Assembly: GCF_030326305.1 (NCBI RefSeq)
Contig: NZ_JACAKB010000008.1
Span: forward strand, 50,074 to 114,073
Direction: 5' to 3'
DNA from: Myroides odoratimimus
GTDB lineage: Bacteria; Bacteroidota; Bacteroidia; Flavobacteriales; Flavobacteriaceae
DNA: 64,000 nucleotides
Below are positions 1-6,546 of this stretch, one piece after another. The position numbers and the translations under genes were made by a program. How positions within the stretch are numbered: position 1 is the stretch's first letter; every line of letters starts with the position of its first letter. The notes under the pieces are model-generated. The model ran no database searches and had not been told where the DNA came from. It worked only from the letters and a program-made list of their open reading frames with translations.

Positions 1-209
1 GAAGAGTTAACTAAAGCACGAGAAGAAAGTATAGCTAAAGCGGAAGCTTCTCGCTCTAGAATGCTAGAAGAGAGAAAAGTAATTCTAGCTAAAGCGGAAA
101 AAGTACGAAAAGAAGCTTTAAAAGCACGAAAAGAAGAGTTAACTAAAGCACGAGAAGAAAGTATAGCTAAAGCGGAAGCTTCTCGCTCTAGAATGCTAGA
201 AGAGAGAAA
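1..209 (+). repeat. In-frame tandem repeat, 132-bp period
   Basis: Bases 1-77 and 133-209 are identical over 77 bp, spaced exactly 132 bp (44 codons), inside the coiled-coil coding region. Being a multiple of three, it lengthens the coiled coil without breaking the frame. The array may continue upstream of the window. Confidence 0.9.
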
Positions 210-774
210 GGAAAGGGAGGCAGCAAAAGAAGATCTAGATTTTCGTTTAGAAGAATACAGAAAGAAGTTGACGGAAGGCACAGTAATAGATGGTAAGAAT
301 GTAGTTATCATTAAATCTGGTAAGCGCAGTAAAGGGGAGTTTGTGTATTATGTAAACGGAAAGCTGTATGATGAGAGTAATAAACATGAAGCAGAAGCAC
401 TAATAGAGAAATCAGGTGTTAAAACTGTTCGCGTTTATAATAGGGCAGCTGCAGCTGACGAACTTGGCTATACGGGTAATGGTAGTGTGTATGGCTTTAC
501 ATTAATGACAGATGAGGATCGTGCGAATGAGGCTAGAGTAGAAGTGATAACTAAAAAATATAAAGAAAAAGTCATCAAAGATATGACTCAAGTACAGAAT
601 AGCGACTATAAAGGACTAGTATATGTCAATGGTGTGAAGAAGTCTGCCGAAGATCTAAAAAATATACGCACAGATAAAATGGTATCAATGGATGTATTTA
701 AAGGAGATGCAGCAGTCGAAAAATATGGTGAAGAAGGAAGAGAAGGTGTTATCCTAATACGTGTAAAACCTTAA
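1..774 (+). CDS. C-terminal part of a coiled-coil protein with two degenerate TonB-plug-like domains (5' end outside window)
   Basis: The frame is open from base 1, so the ATG at 61 is probably internal and the true start lies upstream. The first ~80 visible residues are a charged Ala/Glu/Lys/Arg coiled coil containing a 44-residue repeat. After it come two weakly similar segments (about 295-510 and 600-771), each with a V-N-G turn and a closing glycine-rich strand (YGEEGREGVILI in the second) like the plug domain of SusC/TonB-dependent receptors. In Bacteroidetes such plug repeats often end M56/BlaR1-type membrane peptidases or other TonB-linked proteins, so this may be the tail of one; that is inference, because no catalytic part is visible. 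The stop at 772-774 is followed by a strong hairpin shared with the converging repressor gene. Confidence 0.7.
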   Translation, partial: EELTKAREESIAKAEASRSRMLEERKVILAKAEKVRKEALKARKEELTKAREESIAKAEASRSRMLEERKEREAAKEDLDFRLEEYRKKLTEGTVIDGKNVVIIKSGKRSKGEFVYYVNGKLYDESNKHEAEALIEKSGVKTVRVYNRAAAADELGYTGNGSVYGFTLMTDEDRANEARVEVITKKYKEKVIKDMTQVQNSDYKGLVYVNGVKKSAEDLKNIRTDKMVSMDVFKGDAAVEKYGEEGREGVILIRVKP

Positions 775-841
775 GTGAGATTCTTATATAAGATTATGTT
801 AGCGAGTGTGATCTCTATAAGAGGTTACCACTAAAAAGAGA

Positions 842-867
842 TAAAGCCAGATTACGATCTGGCTTTA
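842..867. terminator. Bidirectional intrinsic terminator
   Basis: Perfect 11-bp stem TAAAGCCAGAT / ATCTGGCTTTA with a 4-base loop, A-rich before and T-rich after, between two converging genes. Confidence 0.85.
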
Positions 868-889
868 TTATTTTAAGTAAGGTCTCTGC

Positions 890-1705
890 TTAGAAAATAC
901 GTTTAATCACGTGGAATATTTGGTATACACTATTAATAGGGTATTCAAATGGTTCGTATATTTTATTACGACTAGATAAGGTGATGACACCTTTTTTCTC
1001 GTCATAGTTCGTAATGTCTTTTAAGAAGGTAGCATCTTTAGTGATGACGATGAATCCATAAGTCGTGTTTCTAAAACCGCCTTCCCATAGGTGTCGTCCT
1101 ACTTCACGTCCTAGTACTTCTGCTCCATCAGGGGTATCTTCTATATTTCCTCCATTCATAGAGTCTCCTACTACATCAAATGCCTTATAATGACCAAGCC
1201 CAAACTTATCTACTCTGAACTGTACTGTGTCAAACTCCTGTATAAGCTGTGCGTCATCCTGATAGCAGGTAATATAAGAAGCATGAGCTGATGAAGGGAT
1301 CTTTAGTACTTCTATATAGATACGCCCATCAGGGTAGAAGGTAAACTTGTTTCCGTGGTTATTATACATAATCTCAGGTACAGTATCCTTCGTGATATTA
1401 GTGGCTTCGAAGTTATAGAGCTCTTGCGTAGGAGTATCTCCTGTTAGCTCTTGTATCGCTGGAGATGTATGTGATGTTAATAACATACTCCCTTCTCCTG
1501 TTAGTAACCAATGCTTGCTTAAGCTTAGGGCAAATTTGGTTAGATTCTCTATAAAGTTATCGCTGATGTTTACACGTCCATTTACTATCTGAGAGAAAGA
1601 AGACTTAGTATACCCTAGTTTTTGTGCTAGATCTGTTTGGTTCTTCGCTAATCCCTCAAAGAAAATCCACTTGATGGCATCGTTTACGCGTTGAATTCTA
1701 TCCAT
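890..1705 (-). CDS. Phage-type repressor: XRE HTH plus S24 (LexA/CI-like) C-terminal domain
   Basis: 271 aa. Residues ~8-70 form a helix-turn-helix (NQTDLAQKLGYTKSSFSQIV) followed by the W-L-L-TGEG segment common in Bacteroidetes phage repressors. The C-terminal half is a peptidase S24 fold: the Ser of FDVVGDSMN is the expected nucleophile and a Lys in the ITKDATFLKD strand the expected general base. The usual Ala-Gly cleavage site appears as Ala-Ser (SSAHASYI), so autocleavage is uncertain. Expected role: repress a prophage or phage-derived operon and respond to DNA damage. It sits upstream of, and is transcribed away from, small phage-like genes and a lysis cassette. A 14-bp motif in its promoter region recurs before the gene at 2321. 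Family call is firm; targets are inferred. Confidence 0.88.
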   Translation of the reverse strand: MDRIQRVNDAIKWIFFEGLAKNQTDLAQKLGYTKSSFSQIVNGRVNISDNFIENLTKFALSLSKHWLLTGEGSMLLTSHTSPAIQELTGDTPTQELYNFEATNITKDTVPEIMYNNHGNKFTFYPDGRIYIEVLKIPSSAHASYITCYQDDAQLIQEFDTVQFRVDKFGLGHYKAFDVVGDSMNGGNIEDTPDGAEVLGREVGRHLWEGGFRNTTYGFIVITKDATFLKDITNYDEKKGVITLSSRNKIYEPFEYPINSVYQIFHVIKRIF

Positions 1706-1977
1706 AATAGTAATGATATTTTAAAAACTATGTTTCTAATTGTTTTTATAATCGAAACTTTGTTTGTATGTTTGTAAAAGTAATAGGAACAAAATTAGTC
1801 AAAAAAAGCATAGATAGCTAATTTTAAAGGGATAAACTGAAATAATAGCGGTAGAATACTTCGACAGAAACAAGTAAGATATTCTAAATAAGCAGTGAAC
1901 TCTCCTTTATAATACGAACGATGTTTATATTCTGGGTGTGTTTTGTTCGATATATCAACACCAAAAAATAAATTATT
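1706..1977. other. Divergent intergenic region of the phage-derived module
   Basis: AT-rich region between the repressor (minus) and the gene at 1978 (plus). It holds the 14-bp motif at 1748-1761 and runs of TTTG-like elements. It should contain the repressor promoter and operators; no longer dyad is obvious by eye. Confidence 0.4.
1748..1761 (-). promoter_or_regulatory. Candidate repressor operator or promoter element, copy 1
   Basis: Read on the minus strand this is AAAGTTTCGATTAT, 42 bases before the repressor start codon. An exact copy lies 30 bases before the gene at 2321. Position and orientation relative to both starts are alike, as expected for a shared promoter or operator. Confidence 0.4.
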
Positions 1978-2250
1978 ATGAAAGCAGTGATGAGTACATC
2001 AACCGTATTTGAAGCAGGAGAGCCAGCTATTCTGACTTTAAAAGAGAAACGAAGTATAGAGCGTGAACTGTATCTATACAGTGCTTTATATAGAACTAAT
2101 GGCACTGGATACGTCACTTCTGGGGAGCGTATCTGTATAAACCAAGAGAGAGGGTATCACCTAAGCGTAGGTGGAGAAGAAGAGTTAAAACCTTATCAAA
2201 TATCTAGTGAGTTAGAAGAAAAAATAGCTAGGCTAAGAGGTAGAAGGTAG
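1978..2250 (+). CDS. Small uncharacterised phage-associated protein
   Basis: 90 aa, not recognised. It opens with a Met/Ser/Thr-rich stretch, then a charged helical segment (LKEKRSIERELYLYSAL) and ends basic (IARLRGRR). There is no signal peptide or membrane segment. It is the first plus-strand gene after the S24 repressor, the position often held by early regulatory or host-takeover genes in phages, but no function can be assigned. The ATG follows an A/T-rich leader, usual for Bacteroidetes, which rarely use a strong Shine-Dalgarno. Confidence 0.55.
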   Translation: MKAVMSTSTVFEAGEPAILTLKEKRSIERELYLYSALYRTNGTGYVTSGERICINQERGYHLSVGGEEELKPYQISSELEEKIARLRGRR

Positions 2251-2276
2251 TGGGTAAGGAATAAGTGATTGTAAAT

Positions 2277-2290
2277 AAAGTTTCGATTAT
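2277..2290 (+). promoter_or_regulatory. Candidate repressor operator or promoter element, copy 2
   Basis: AAAGTTTCGATTAT, exact match to the minus-strand motif at 1748-1761, 30 bases before the ATG at 2321. Confidence 0.4.
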
Positions 2291-2320
2291 TAAATTGTTT
2301 TATCATTAAAAATAAAAGTT

Positions 2321-2548
2321 ATGACCAAAAGAGTAGCAGGTAGTCAATTAAATAAGTTGAGAAGATATAAGCTGATCTTGGATTTGTATAATCAATACAA
2401 GACAGAAGACATCCCAGTGACGGTGGTGTGGAAGAAATATATCTGTCCTGTGTATCCTATTTCTCGTACGACTCTATATGAAGTGCTGAATACACCAGTG
2501 TATAAAGAACTCGCAAAAATAGAGGCAACCATGAAAGACTTAGATTAG
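2321..2548 (+). CDS. Small basic helical protein, possible HTH
   Basis: 75 aa, not assigned to a family. It is basic at the N-terminus (MTKRVAGSQLNKLRRYKL), and the middle reads like a helix-turn-helix: a helix (LILDLYNQYK), then ISRTTLYEVLNTPVYKEL, in which SRTTLYEVL resembles a recognition helix. Similar short HTH-like proteins occur near the repressors of Bacteroidetes phages. It shares the 14-bp upstream motif with the repressor, suggesting co-regulation. DNA binding is inference. Confidence 0.6.
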   Translation: MTKRVAGSQLNKLRRYKLILDLYNQYKTEDIPVTVVWKKYICPVYPISRTTLYEVLNTPVYKELAKIEATMKDLD

Positions 2549-2692
2549 AGTTATTAACAGTGTTTATAAGATGTGAACAGAGTTGTTCAGCCTCTTGACA
2601 ACAAATAGGTTATGCTGTTGATAAGTGAGATTTTTGTAGAATAATAATTAGGTTATCAACAGTGACTATAAGAAGTGAACAAGAGTGTTCAG
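2549..2692. repeat. Intergenic direct repeats with operator-like dyads and DnaA-box-like 10-mers
   Basis: Two related 42-bp units, 2549-2590 and 2651-2692, are spaced 102 bp. Each begins with a TTATYAACAG 10-mer (2551-2560, 2653-2662) and ends in the perfect dyad TGAACA-N4-TGTTCA (2574-2589, 2676-2691). A third TTATCAACAG lies on the opposite strand at 2615-2624. The 10-mers resemble DnaA boxes (TTATCCACA); the dyads look like operators for a dimeric regulator. Confidence 0.7.
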
Positions 2693-2977
2693 TTACTTAA
2701 CAGAAAGTTGAGTTAAGGTAGTAAAAGAACGATCTTTGTAGAGTAGAAATGCAGAAATAAAAATTAGGAATATAGGAGTAGTACTTGCACAATTGGCGCC
2801 TACGTGCAATGTCTTTCCATCAGTATATTCTTTCCATTACAGATGAGAGTAATCTCATCACAGTATTTATAATCCAATAAAAAATAGAGTAAAGTGTACT
2901 TGCTGTCAAAAAGCGAGCAAGGATAATTATGTCTTTATTGTTTAGAAAAGTATTAACCAATCAAAAAAAATAAAATT
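2693..2977. other. Intergenic region without a recognised gene
   Basis: No convincing ORF. A short inverted repeat GCAC...GTGC around a GGCGCC core lies near 2787-2808 and a CTTGCT/AGCAAG stem near 2901-2923. The 9-mer TAACCAATC at 2954-2962 recurs at 3415-3423 and 4810-4818, each just outside a gene of this module. Confidence 0.4.
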
Positions 2978-3169
2978 ATGTCAATAGAACAGAAAGCAAA
3001 TTGTACTAATGTTGATTCATTAGTAAGCGTAAAAGTAGATATCAATAAGGATTTGTTGTGTAGCGGGAGTACTCAAATTTGTGAGTATTTACTATTAGAG
3101 GAAAGAAAAAAATTCAAAAGTTTATTCAATTTCATGTATGTAAAGGTATTTACTATAATTACCAATTGA
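2978..3169 (+). CDS. Small unknown ORF, upstream part of a possible -1 frameshift pair
   Basis: 63 aa in its own frame, unrecognised. Codons at 3104-3112 read AGA AAA AAA, so a run of seven A (3106-3112) has the A-AAA-AAA layout of a -1 slippery site. A -1 slip there joins the first ~45 residues to the downstream frame and gives one protein ending at 3393. Without a slip, translation ends at 3169 soon after. It could be programmed frameshifting, a decayed gene with an indel in the A run, or two separate small genes. The region is AT-rich and within the phage-derived module. Confidence 0.4.
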   Translation: MSIEQKANCTNVDSLVSVKVDINKDLLCSGSTQICEYLLLEERKKFKSLFNFMYVKVFTIITN

Positions 3170-3393
3170 AGGATGGTGATACGATAGCCAAGTTAGGAAT
3201 AACTGAAATTGATGGTAGGAAATATCCGGATGAAGAGTTTTATAGTCAGTATTATGTTAAAGTGTATTTGGAAAATACTTCAGATTATGAATTTGTGCCA
3301 TTCAATTACATTTCAGTTGATGAAAAAGTTCCTGATATGGTCAACTATATTGGTAAGACTATACAGCTAGTTAATATTTTACGAAACATGTAA
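3166..3393 (+). CDS. Small unknown acidic protein, downstream part of the possible frameshift pair
   Basis: 75 aa from a TTG at 3166. The frame is open back to 3085 (stop at 3082-3084) with no ATG, which suggests it is expressed with the upstream ORF by a -1 shift at 3106-3112. The sequence is rich in aromatic and acidic residues (PDEEFYSQYYVKVYLENTSD) and looks like a small beta-rich cytosolic domain. Not recognised. The frame is more protein-like than random AT-rich DNA, but the start is unresolved. Confidence 0.45.
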   Translation: MKDGDTIAKLGITEIDGRKYPDEEFYSQYYVKVYLENTSDYEFVPFNYISVDEKVPDMVNYIGKTIQLVNILRNM

Positions 3394-3439
3394 TTAATCG
3401 TTATGAATAAAGTATAACCAATCCAAAACCAGTGTGCTA

Positions 3440-3790
3440 ATGAATGAAACAATAATAGTGACGGTAGTAGGCTTAGTTTCATCATTAGCGACATGGTGGG
3501 CTGCTAGACGTAAGAGTAAAGCTGAGGTACAAAGCTCAGAGCTCGATAATGTAGAGAAATCTCTAAAATACTATAGGGATATAGTAGATGACTTAGGAAT
3601 TAAATTAAAAGAAGCTACCAATGAGCTTTATAAAACGTCTAATCTGCACCGTGAGGCTATCGATGAGCTAACTGCTGCTAAGAAGGTAATCATCAATCTA
3701 GAACAGAAACTAGAGAAATTGGCTCTACAGAATAAGGAGTTGATCGATGAACTAAGGAAATATAAACAGCTAAATGGTAAGAGAGAATGA
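3440..3790 (+). CDS. Membrane-anchored coiled-coil protein of the lysis cassette (holin/antiholin-like position)
   Basis: About 116 aa from ATG 3440 (a GTG at 3434 would add two residues). A single N-terminal hydrophobic helix (IIVTVVGLVSSLATWWAA) is followed by a basic stop-transfer (RRKSK) and ~80 residues of heptad-rich coiled coil (LEQKLEKLALQNKELIDEL). Its stop overlaps the start of the CHAP endolysin gene by four bases, so the two are translationally coupled. That position and topology match holin-like or lysis-accessory proteins in Bacteroidetes phages, though one helix plus a long coiled coil is not a classical holin. Lysis role is inferred from context. Confidence 0.65.
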   Translation: MNETIIVTVVGLVSSLATWWAARRKSKAEVQSSELDNVEKSLKYYRDIVDDLGIKLKEATNELYKTSNLHREAIDELTAAKKVIINLEQKLEKLALQNKELIDELRKYKQLNGKRE

Positions 3791-4248
3791 GAACACAATT
3801 AGTTAAACAAGCTCAGAGTCAACTTCATGTACAAGAATGGCCTATCAAGAATAATAAAGGACCTGGAGTAAAAAAGTATCTGAACAGCGTAGGGTTAGGC
3901 GAGGGGTATGCGTGGTGTATGGCTTTTGTGTACTGGTGTGTACAAGAGGTGTGTACTGATTATAAACTGTCAAATCCTTTAAAGAAAACTGGAGGAGTTT
4001 TAGCTCAATGGAATGCGAGTAAAGAGCTTCGTGTTACTAAACCTGAGGTAGGAGATATCTTCATCATGGACTTTGGGAAAGGATTAGGTCATACAGGTAT
4101 CGTGATAGCTGTGAATGGAGATATTATCACAACTATAGAAGGAAATACGAATGACCAAGCAAGTAGAGAAGGGTACATCGTGGCTGAGAAGAAACGTCAT
4201 ATCCAAACGATCAATAAAGGATTTATCAGTGTGTTTAGTAACTCGTGA
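3787..4248 (+). CDS. CHAP-domain amidase/endopeptidase (phage-type endolysin)
   Basis: 153 aa with no signal peptide. The CHAP/NlpC-like fold is visible: the catalytic Cys sits in GYAWCMAFVYWC (residues ~38-50), the His in GLGHTGIVIAV (~101-111), and an acidic/Asn residue follows in TIEGNTN. The N-terminus resembles the cell-wall peptidases of Bacteroidetes phages (GPGVKKYLNSVGLGEGYAW). It would cut peptide bonds in peptidoglycan, reaching the wall through a holin since it lacks an export signal. ATGA overlap with the upstream membrane protein and the lipoprotein 39 bases downstream make a compact lysis cassette. Confidence 0.85.
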   Translation: MRTQLVKQAQSQLHVQEWPIKNNKGPGVKKYLNSVGLGEGYAWCMAFVYWCVQEVCTDYKLSNPLKKTGGVLAQWNASKELRVTKPEVGDIFIMDFGKGLGHTGIVIAVNGDIITTIEGNTNDQASREGYIVAEKKRHIQTINKGFISVFSNS

Positions 4249-4287
4249 TGCTATACAGTCTACCCAATTACATAATCAAAAAACTAT

Positions 4288-4803
4288 ATGAATATGAAAA
4301 AGCATGATCGATATATGCTCGTTTTTTTAGTGTTGTTGTTAGCACTTCTATTGATGAGCTGTGGTAGTCGCAAGACAGCGATTAATATGCAACCGACCAC
4401 CACTGAGCAGGTAACCCAGACGGTAGAAGAAGTAAAGAGGGATACGGTACTGGTAATCCCTGCTGATAAGAGTCAGTATATAGCTGAATTAGCTGTACAA
4501 GGAAATAAAATAGTTGTGAAAGATGCGAATATAAAGCGCAGTAAAAACAAGGTGTTACAACCGCCAAAAGTACAGCTTCAAAATAATAAGCTAATCGTAG
4601 ACTGTGAGTCAGAAGCTCAACGCTTATTCTTCGAATGGAGGGATAAGTTTATCAAAGAACAAAAGGTAGTGGAGACAAGAATACCCGTAGCTGTACCCCT
4701 GAGTCTATCATGGTGGCAACAGACACAGATATGGCTAGGAAGAGGGTTTATGTTGTTGGTGTTCTTTGGTATGATAGGATTAGCTCTTAGAGTAAGAGTG
4801 TGA
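4288..4803 (+). CDS. Lipoprotein with C-terminal membrane helix, probable unimolecular spanin
   Basis: 171 aa (a second ATG at 4294 is equally good). The N-terminus is a lipoprotein signal: MKKHDR, a leucine-rich core and lipobox LMSC with Cys at residue ~25. The middle is periplasmic and charged, with a Thr/Gln/Val-rich part then a Lys-rich part. The C-terminus has a hydrophobic helix (GFMLLVFFGMIGLAL) and a basic end (RVRV). A lipid anchor for the outer membrane plus a C-terminal inner-membrane anchor is the defining topology of u-spanins such as phage T1 gp11, and the gene directly follows an endolysin. Function by topology and position, not by sequence similarity. Confidence 0.65.
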   Translation: MNMKKHDRYMLVFLVLLLALLLMSCGSRKTAINMQPTTTEQVTQTVEEVKRDTVLVIPADKSQYIAELAVQGNKIVVKDANIKRSKNKVLQPPKVQLQNNKLIVDCESEAQRLFFEWRDKFIKEQKVVETRIPVAVPLSLSWWQQTQIWLGRGFMLLVFFGMIGLALRVRV

Positions 4804-4905
4804 AAAAAGTAACCAATCTAAATTATAGAGAGACAGTTTAATGAGACAGATCTTTAATAACAGATAAAGTTTAATAAAATTTATTTACCAACGCTCTAGG
4901 CTTGC

Positions 4906-5508
4906 TTAGGGCATTGGTTTTAATATTCCATTCTCTAGGAGTAGTGATTTAGTAGCTATAGTGTTGACTACATCAGTGTTGTGGTCTGTGAGGATGATGA
5001 TTTTATGTCTAGCAGTGGTTCTAATAGCGTCTGCTATAAACTCTTGTAGTAGTGGAGAAATACCTGCGAAAGGTTCGTCTAATAGACAGATAGGTTGAGG
5101 TAAGTTTAGAATGTAAAGCGTCTGGATGAGTTGTTGTTCACCAGTTGACAAGTCACTAATCTTAGTATTTAAATATTGATGAAGGGATGTGCTTCGAATC
5201 ATATCTTCTTTTACAACATCTTTTACTGTAAGATGCTTAGGAAAGATATTGAATTGAGGTTTATAGCTAAAGTACTGATTGAGCTCATGCTTATTGTTGA
5301 TAATATTCTTGTCTATTCGGATATAAGCATGATTTGCTTTAAGTGTACCAAATAAGATTTTCATTAATGTACTTTTACCAGCGCCATTGCGTCCACGAAT
5401 ATTGAGTATATCTCCTGTGGAAGCAGTGAGGTATATGCCTCTGAGTATGGGGGTATTCTCAATCGTGTAGCTAAGGCTATCAATATGTAGGGTATGGTTA
5501 TAAGACAT
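4906..5508 (-). CDS. ABC transporter ATP-binding protein
   Basis: 200 aa, the length of a bare ABC ATPase such as CcmA. Walker A GRNGAGKST (residues ~38-46), Q-loop near KPQFN, signature LSTGEQQ (~118-124), Walker B ICLLDEPF (~138-145) and a switch His in LTDHN are all present, so it should hydrolyse ATP. It overlaps by 11 bp the preceding gene for an 89-aa membrane protein, presumably its partner; with only about three predicted helices that is small for a permease, so a further subunit may be encoded elsewhere. Substrate unknown. The stop codon lies in an imperfect hairpin (4887-4918) that may terminate the transcript. Confidence 0.85.
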   Translation of the reverse strand: MSYNHTLHIDSLSYTIENTPILRGIYLTASTGDILNIRGRNGAGKSTLMKILFGTLKANHAYIRIDKNIINNKHELNQYFSYKPQFNIFPKHLTVKDVVKEDMIRSTSLHQYLNTKISDLSTGEQQLIQTLYILNLPQPICLLDEPFAGISPLLQEFIADAIRTTARHKIIILTDHNTDVVNTIATKSLLLENGILKPMP

Positions 5509-5767
5509 GTAATAAATATTGAATGAGACATGTGATGACTAAACAGCATAAGGCCGTTAGGAGTAAGGTTTTTATAATCGGCGTTTGATTGTTGCGGTGA
5601 TAGAATAGTTCGTTCTTCTTGAAGGTCAGAAAGTAGATACTGTATAGACCTAACGTAATTATAGGGATAAAGAAAAACAGAACATTGCGCATCACTATGG
5701 TTAGGATGATATTTAAAGCGAGTATAGATAGTATGTTTCTCCAGGGGATAATCATGTTGGGATGCAT
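5498..5767 (-). CDS. Small membrane protein, probable partner of the ABC ATPase
   Basis: 89 aa, dominated by three hydrophobic segments (ILSILALNIILTIVM, VLFFFIPIITLGLYSIYFL, and TLLLTALCCLVITCLIQYLL) separated by a basic Lys/Asn/Arg-rich loop. Its end overlaps the ABC ATPase start by 11 bp, so the two are co-translated. No family is recognised; a minimal permease or membrane adaptor is a reasonable inference. Confidence 0.65.
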   Translation of the reverse strand: MHPNMIIPWRNILSILALNIILTIVMRNVLFFFIPIITLGLYSIYFLTFKKNELFYHRNNQTPIIKTLLLTALCCLVITCLIQYLLHVL

Positions 5768-5953
5768 AAATGTATAGTAGTTAGAGTAATAGGGTGTAAT
5801 TTACCTTTTTTTATTCATTGTAAAGGAATTTAGATAATTTTAATCTAGGAAGAGACTGAGTTATTAGATTAGAAGAACAAGTAGGTTATGTTTATAAATA
5901 AAGATGATGTTTTCGTTAGAGTGTAAATTAATTGTAAAACTTCATTGTGTCCG

Positions 5954-5982
5954 TTGGCTTTCAATAGTTTTAATTATATTTG
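5954..5982 (+). promoter_or_regulatory. Bacteroidetes-type promoter before the gene at 6005
   Basis: TTG at 5954-5956 and TATATTTG at 5975-5982, 18 bases apart, match the -33/-7 layout of Bacteroidetes sigma factors. The ATG is 22 bases beyond. Confidence 0.6.
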
Positions 5983-6004
5983 CCTCTAAACTAATAACAT
6001 CAAT

Positions 6005-6448
6005 ATGAATTTCGGTACTATTATTAAAGAGGCACACTCGGGTGTTGCTTATTTAGCCTTGATTTTCTTAGCTATAGTAGCAGTGAATGCTTTTATGGGA
6101 TTATCAGGGAACAAAGAGTTTAAAGACAAAGACAGAAAATTAGGATTGTTTGGATTGATATTCACTCATATTCAGTTATTATTAGGTCTTGTACTTTATT
6201 TTGTATCTCCAATGGTTCAAGGATTTGGAGTAGCAATGAAAGATTCTACATTAAGACTTTATGCTTTAGAGCACCCATTGATTAACATCATTGCGATAGT
6301 ATTAATCACTATAGGATGGTCTAAACACAAGAAAGCGACAGATAGTAAATCTAAGTTTAAGAAATTTGCGATTTTCTATACATTAGGATTAGTGTTGATT
6401 TTATCAAGACTTCCATGGAAAGTATGGATGCCAAGTTTATTCGCTTAA
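6005..6448 (+). CDS. Four-helix membrane protein, possible haem-binding
   Basis: 147 aa with four hydrophobic helices: ~14-33, ~48-66, ~88-104 and ~121-139. Conserved-looking histidines sit in or near the helices (EAHSG, FTHIQ, LEHPL, WSKHKK), as in small b-type cytochromes, and similar Bacteroidetes proteins are often named cytochrome b-like. Haem binding is inference; no CXXCH is present. It is monocistronic, with its own promoter and a terminator at 6469-6499. Confidence 0.7.
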   Translation: MNFGTIIKEAHSGVAYLALIFLAIVAVNAFMGLSGNKEFKDKDRKLGLFGLIFTHIQLLLGLVLYFVSPMVQGFGVAMKDSTLRLYALEHPLINIIAIVLITIGWSKHKKATDSKSKFKKFAIFYTLGLVLILSRLPWKVWMPSLFA

Positions 6449-6468
6449 GCTTATTAAAATATAGAGTA

Positions 6469-6499
6469 AAAAAGGATCTTCGAAAGAAGGTCCTTTTTT
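6469..6499 (+). terminator. Intrinsic terminator
   Basis: Stem AAAAAGGATCTTC / GAAGGTCCTTTTT with one G-T pair and a GAAA loop, ending in a T run. Confidence 0.85.
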
Positions 6500-6546
6500 T
6501 ATTGGTATGCTTATTGCAAATATTCCTCTGTTCTATTTTATAAAAC

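Noticed and set aside
2549-2692. Chromosomal origin of replication
   Set aside because: Only three loose DnaA-box-like 10-mers, no dnaA or other origin-type genes nearby, and the block lies in a phage-like region. Kept as a finding, not called an origin.
890-4803. Complete prophage
   Set aside because: Only a repressor, small unknowns and a lysis cassette are present; no integrase, terminase, capsid or tail genes are in the window.
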